Of a DNA stretch of 64,000 nt, positions 59,101 to 64,000 are shown one piece after another. Within the stretch, counting starts at the first letter, position 1. The number at the start of each line of letters is the position of its first letter. A program made the position numbers and the translations under genes. Below the pieces are notes generated by a model, which made no database searches, had not been told where the DNA came from, and saw nothing but the letters and a program-made list of their open reading frames with translations. Origin of the DNA: Psoroptes ovis (lineage: Eukaryota; Arthropoda; Arachnida; Sarcoptiformes; Psoroptidae); NCBI GenBank assembly GCA_002943765.1, contig PQWQ01000001.1:1116001-1180000 (forward strand), in the 5' to 3' direction.

Positions 59101-62100
59101 CGGTGTTGGATGAACGTGAAAAAAATTTACAATTAGTAAATGAAGCATCACAAGATTTTGTGAATAAATTGAATAAATTGCAACAAAATTTGGATAATAT
59201 TTCCGATGAATTTGATAAAATAATTCAATCAAATCTGGAAAAAGATGAACAACTATTGAAAGTTACAAATTTGGAAGAAAATCTTGAATCACAACGACCA
59301 TTATTGGCTGAATGCAGTAATGCATGTAATAATTTAATAAAATTATTAACAGATAATGCATCTAAAAATGAAACACGTGATAAATTCAAATATGTTGAAC
59401 AACGTTATAATGATTTGTCGAAAAAAATTAGCAACAAAAAAGCTGAATTACAATCAACAATTAAAGAAGATAGAGAATTTTTCATGTCATGTGATCAATT
59501 ATTAGAATGGTTAAGGCAAATGTTGAATAAATTATCAAAAGATATTAAAGTATCAGCAATTTATGAAAAAGTACAAAAACAAATACAAGAATTTGAACCA
59601 ATTTATCAAGAAGTACGTGATAAAGAACATGAAATACATATGGTCGTCAATCGAGGTAATAATTTGTTGAATCGTAGTTCAGCATATCGTGCCGAAACAG
59701 CTAATTGGCGTCAAACGATTGATAATATAAAACGACAATGGGATTTGGTACAAAAAGAAGCATTGGAAAAGAAATCAAAATTGCATAAATGTTTAGATAT
59801 TTGCCGTGAATTCAATAATAATTATAATGATTTGTATCCATTATTACAGTCATATGATTCTAAATTACAAAGTTTTATCGATTTACCTTTGAATCGTATG
59901 GAAGTGGAAAATCGTTTGAAAGATATTCATTTTCTTAAAAGCGATATTTCAAAACGACAACGTGATTTTGATCATATTCGTAATTTAGCTGATCAATTAA
60001 TATCGATAGCTGATATTGATAAAGATCATGTTAAAAATCGTATGAATCAATTGAAACAATTATGGGATCGCATTCAATCAGAAGTATTAAAACGTTCACA
60101 ATTGATTGAATCAATATTGCATAAATTGATTGCTTATCAAGATAGTATCCGTGATTTTAATCAATCATTACAACGTATTGAAGATAAAATGATGTCACAT
60201 CAACATTCATTTGCAAGTGATCAAAAATTTGTTGATCGTATGAAAAATTTATTAGATGAAGCTAAAAGTTTACGTCATAATTTAGATCAAGTTAAAATGA
60301 ATGGCCGTGAGCTGATTAATGAAATGAAAAATGAAAAAGCTACCAGACAAATCGAAAATGAAATACGCGATGCCGAAGAACGTTATCGAGCATTGTTGGA
60401 TAAATTAGACAAAAAATGTAAAGATTTAGATGTGTTGGCAAATAATGTTAAACAATTTACATTGAAATTGTCCGATATACAAAATCTATTAGAACAATTA
60501 GAGCAACAATTGAATAATATGTTACCGGTAGCTCGCCATCCAGATATTTTACGACAACAAATGGCTGAAATTAAAGATTTCCGTAATGATTTGGATAAAG
60601 TTCTACAAAAAATCAAAGATGCTGAACAATTTTATAAAAATATTATGGATAAAGATCCATCATTTGATAATCAAATGTATCGATATCAATTGGACAATCT
60701 AAACCGGCAACATCAACGATTAGATGATGCCAGTCGTAAACGTATGAATGAAATACAAAATATGATGGATAAATTGAAAGGTTTCTACAATGATCATGAT
60801 GATGTCGACAAGAATTTGAATGATGTCAATAAACAAATCGATAATTTGAAACCAATCAGTCGCGATGTTGATGCAATACGTGCACAACAAAATGAATTCC
60901 GTAATTTGAATGCAAATGTTGTCGAACCATTAGCACGACGTGTTGATGATCTTTTGCGTAAAGCAAATGGTTTAATACAATCAGCATCACCAGACGTAGA
61001 TACAAGTAAATTAGAACAAGATACAGATAAAATCAGTAATAAATGGAATGATTTAAAAGATAAAATCAATGATCGAGAACGTAAATTAGATTCAGCCATA
61101 TTACAAGCTGGAAGATTTCAAGATGCAATGGATGCATTTGAAAAATGGTTAAAAGATGAAGAGAATAAATTTGCCAATCAAAAAGTGCCAAGTTGTGATT
61201 ATAAAGTATTGAAAGCACAAATACAAGAACAACAATATATCAATAAGACAATTAATGATCGTGAAAATGATTTGAAATCATTACGAGAAATGGCCACAGA
61301 ATTTATGCGTAATCTTGATCATAATGAAAAACCACACGTAGAAAATCAATTAAATAATTTAACTAAACGTTTTATGACATTGAAAAATAATTGCAATAAA
61401 CGTTTAGATTTATTGAAACAGATATTGCCGATTGCAAAAGATTTCCATGATATTGTTATTCCATTACAAGAATGGTTAAATCAAACTGAACGTAAATTGA
61501 GCATTCTGAAACATTCAACAATTGATCAAGATAATATTAAAAATAAAATGCTGGAACATGATATGTTACATAAAGATATTTTGAATCATAAACATGAATT
61601 TGAACGTTTAACTGAAATTGCACAAAATTTGATTAGTTTATTGACAGATGATGAAGCACAAATTGTTGTGGACAAATCTAAAGAATTAACTGATCGTTAT
61701 GCAAAATTAGTTGAAGATAGTATGGATTTCGGTGATATGATTAATGAATCAAGAAAAATATTCGAAAATTTCCTCAATAATTTCGATGATATTTTCAATT
61801 GGATTGATCGTATGGAGCAACGTATTAATAAACATAAATATTCAGATATATCTGTCGATAGAATACGTGAACAATTACAAGATTTGAATGATTGTAATCA
61901 TGAAATACAATTACAAGAACCCCGAATTCATGAAATATTCGCCATGTCACAATCATTGAATCGTAATAATGATTCAATGATGTTCAAACAAAAAATCGAT
62001 CAATTACATTATCGTTTCAATGATTTGAAACAAAAAGCACTTGAATATTTGAATAATATTAAAAGTGTATTGCCGATTGCACAGAATTTTTACAATGCTC

Positions 62101-64000
62101 ATGATAAATTGAATGCATGGTTAGATGTTGCCGAACGTAGTTTGAAGAATTTGGAACAACAAAATTTGAAACAACAAGAATCAACAATACGTACATTGAA
62201 AAATCAAATTAATGAAAATAAATTATTATTAGATGCAATCAATAATTTAGCACCACAATTTTGTAATTATACTAACGGGCAAGGTACAGCACATGTTGAA
62301 GGTATTGTAATGAAAGATAATCGTCGTTTCAATAATGTTTGTGATCAAATCAATCGTCAAGTGGATAAAATTGATGAGCTGAAACAACGTAACGATGAAA
62401 TCATTACCGATATTGATGAATTATATGAATGGTTTAAAGATGCACATCGACAATTATTGGAAGCTGAAGGTGTACCACATGAACCTAAAAAAATTACCGT
62501 CTTATTAAAAGAAACAAAAGCATTATATGATGATATTAATACCCAGAAAGGACGTGTACGTGATGTTTTGGCTAATGTTAAGAAAATGATTCGAAATAAT
62601 AATAATGAAGATATGATAAATATACGTGAAAAATCTGAAGAGCTGAAAGAATTAGCCAATACTGTTTCGAAATTATGTTTGGATCGATTAAATCTTCTGG
62701 AACAAGCACTGCCATTAGCTGAACATTTCTTTGATGTTTATAATGAATTAAGTCATTGGTTAGATGAAACCGAAAATGAAGCACAAATGTTAGGCGGTAC
62801 AATCAATGCTATACGTATCAAACAACAACAAGAAATCATTAACCATTTGAATCGTTCAATTAATGAACATAAACCAGTATTGGATCGTATGAATAAAACT
62901 GGACAGTCATTGATCAATATTGTACAAGAACGTGATGGCAAACAAGTCAAACGTATGATGGATGATATCAATGATCGTTTCAATAATTTGAAAATTAAAT
63001 TACGTGATCAACAATTGGTATTAGATTCTGCTTTGGCTGAAACATCACAATTTACTGATAAATTAGGCGGCTTATTACGCACATTGATGGATATATTAGA
63101 ACAATTGAAAAATGCTGAACCGATTTCAGCACATCCAGAAAAAATACAACAACAAATTTATGATAATGATCAGATTATCGATGAATTGAATCGTCGTAAA
63201 ATGACATATGAAACTGTTTCACAAATTGCTAATGATTTAATACAAAAAGCTGGCCGAAATGATGATTCAGTACGTGATATTCACAACCAATATAATAAAC
63301 TCAAAGATGTTTGGAATCAATGTCAACAATTATCACAAAATCGTAAACATGCATTGGATGATGCATTGAAAATTGCAACACAATTCTGGAATCAATTCAA
63401 TGATGCAATGAAAACATTGAAAAATATTGAAAAAGCAATTCATGCTCAAGAACAACCTGCATGTGAACCGAATGCAGTTTATCGACAACAAGAATTTTTG
63501 AAAGAAATCAAACAAGATTTAGATAATGCTCGTACTAAAGTTGATGAATGCAAAATGACTGGAAGAAATTTGATAAAAATGGTCGGTGATAGTGATAAAT
63601 ATGAAGTTAAAAAGAATATCGATGAATTGGAATCATATTGGAACAATATCGCAAATCTATTCAGTCAACGTGAAAAAGATTTGAAATTGGCCATGGAAAA
63701 AGCATTAAAATTCCATGAAGCATTGCAGAATTTATTAGAATTTTTGGACAATGCTGAAGAAACATTCAATAATTTTGGCCCAATTGCATCGGATTTGAAT
63801 ATTGTCCGCAGACAAGTACAAGAATTGAACAATTTCAAAAAACAAGTTGATTCACATTTGCCAGAAATCGAAAATTTCAATCGTTTAGGTAATGAATTAT
63901 TAGAATGTGTGCCATCATCTCAAGCTAAAAGTATTCGTGAACCAATGAATGAAGTAAATCATCGATGGGATGATCTATCGAAAGCAATTGCCGATCGACA
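53144..64000 (+). CDS. MACF1: Spectraplakin (MACF1/dystonin/short stop type), 5' part, runs off the window
   Basis: Exons 53144-53428, 54215-54369, 54441-57531, 57596-57883 and 58827 to beyond 64000 join in frame; about 2,997 residues are in view without the optional 58050 block. Residues 1-95 are a charged, non-CH leader. One CH domain (CH2 type, about 100-215) follows, with MKWALKSTRGYPGVNICDFT and SWRDGLAFNAIIHRNRPDLLDY. The plakin domain (about 215-1,200) contains spectrin repeats and an SH3 insert at about 740-803 (PIKIKSLCMIKHEKGTITK). The SH3 separates it from beta-spectrin. The last exon starts the rod with WLDQKEKLISVLGPIGSEP, the family junction, then at least 15 spectrin repeats. 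Spectraplakins link actin, microtubules and junctions. The EF-hand/GAS2 end is outside the window. No CH1 domain is seen upstream. The first intron (53429-54214) holds nothing recognisable. Confidence 0.88.
58050..58784 (+). other. Optional in-phase exon with two hydrophobic segments inside the spectraplakin
   Basis: Within the 943-base interval between two spectraplakin exons, a T-rich tract and AG (58048-58049) open a frame of 244 codons in phase 0, ending at TGA-like stop TAA 58782-58784. A GT at 58773 would instead end it after 241 codons in phase 0, leaving a 54-base intron to the next exon, the normal size here. The product is Asn/Asp-rich with two hydrophobic stretches, LLKLLFLLSLLVNVGCC and YFLTSLFSIFIFLSFGLF. 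It may be an internal cassette, an alternative membrane-anchored terminus, or a nested gene. It resembles no family I know. Confidence 0.5.

Noticed and set aside
53144..64000. CH-plus-spectrin-repeat gene as beta-spectrin
   Set aside because: An SH3 insert inside the plakin-type repeats and the KEKLISVLGP rod junction are features of spectraplakins; beta-spectrin has neither.
1..64000. tRNA or rRNA genes
   Set aside because: Reading for TTCRANNC-type B boxes with a paired acceptor stem gave nothing convincing; a tRNAscan-type search would be needed to exclude them.

Overview
The window is a dense, very AT-rich animal nuclear region. All protein matches are metazoan (BLCAP, ACBD3, TMEM184, lethal giant larvae, mahogunin, a spectraplakin). 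Most introns are only about 45-75 bases long with GT-AG ends, neighbouring genes are often tens of bases apart, and coding sequence is rich in Asn, Gln, Asp and Ser runs. This fits a small-genome arthropod, most likely an acariform (astigmatid, house-dust/scabies-type) mite. The organism assignment is inference from style; I could not run a search.

Layout. 1-2.6 kb: mostly non-coding, with one orphan exon resembling the C-terminus of a globin. 2.6-6.4 kb: MRPS7 (-) diverging from SRP14 (+), then ACBD3 (-). 7.4-13 kb: TMEM184 (-), BLCAP (+), EIF3I (-). 13.3-23.3 kb: the RBM15/spenito RNA-binding protein (+), a GRIP golgin like GCC1 (+), a U7 snRNP LSM11-like protein (-), and the mitotic motor kinesin-5/KIF11 (+). 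23.6-31.4 kb: a small secreted collagen with a LamG/TSPN-like head (+), HBS1L ribosome-rescue GTPase (-) whose stop codon overlaps that of the collagen, and INPP4 phosphoinositide 4-phosphatase (+). 32.6-39.3 kb: LLGL polarity protein (+), MGRN1/RNF157 E3 ligase (+), MTARC amidoxime reductase (-). 39.6-50.5 kb: VPS53 (+), RPA1 (+), TMEM60 (+), cathepsin O (-), acyl-protein thioesterase LYPLA (+), POP1 (-), LIPT2 (+), ITPA (-). 50.5-53.1 kb: a 2.6 kb non-coding stretch. 53.1-64 kb: the 5' part of a giant spectraplakin (MACF1/DST/shot type) that runs off the end.

The genes do not form one pathway; this is ordinary housekeeping gene content in a compact genome. Several relate to trafficking (ACBD3, GCC1, VPS53, SRP14), RNA and translation (MRPS7, EIF3I, HBS1L, RBM15, LSM11, POP1), and the cytoskeleton or cell cycle (KIF11, LLGL, spectraplakin, RPA1). 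I saw no bacterial-type operon, virus, transposase, CRISPR array, rRNA or convincing tRNA.

Exon joins below were read by eye from splice signals and checked for reading frame; in every joined gene the exon lengths sum to a multiple of three. The most unusual observation is a 735-base open exon-like block inside the spectraplakin, at the plakin-domain/rod junction, that is in phase with its neighbours and encodes an acidic segment with two hydrophobic helices. Other leads are a spectraplakin start with only one CH domain, a SKI7-like optional exon in HBS1L, a recurrent AGATGGC motif in intergenic spaces, a short POP1, and a start-codon-only first coding exon in EIF3I.
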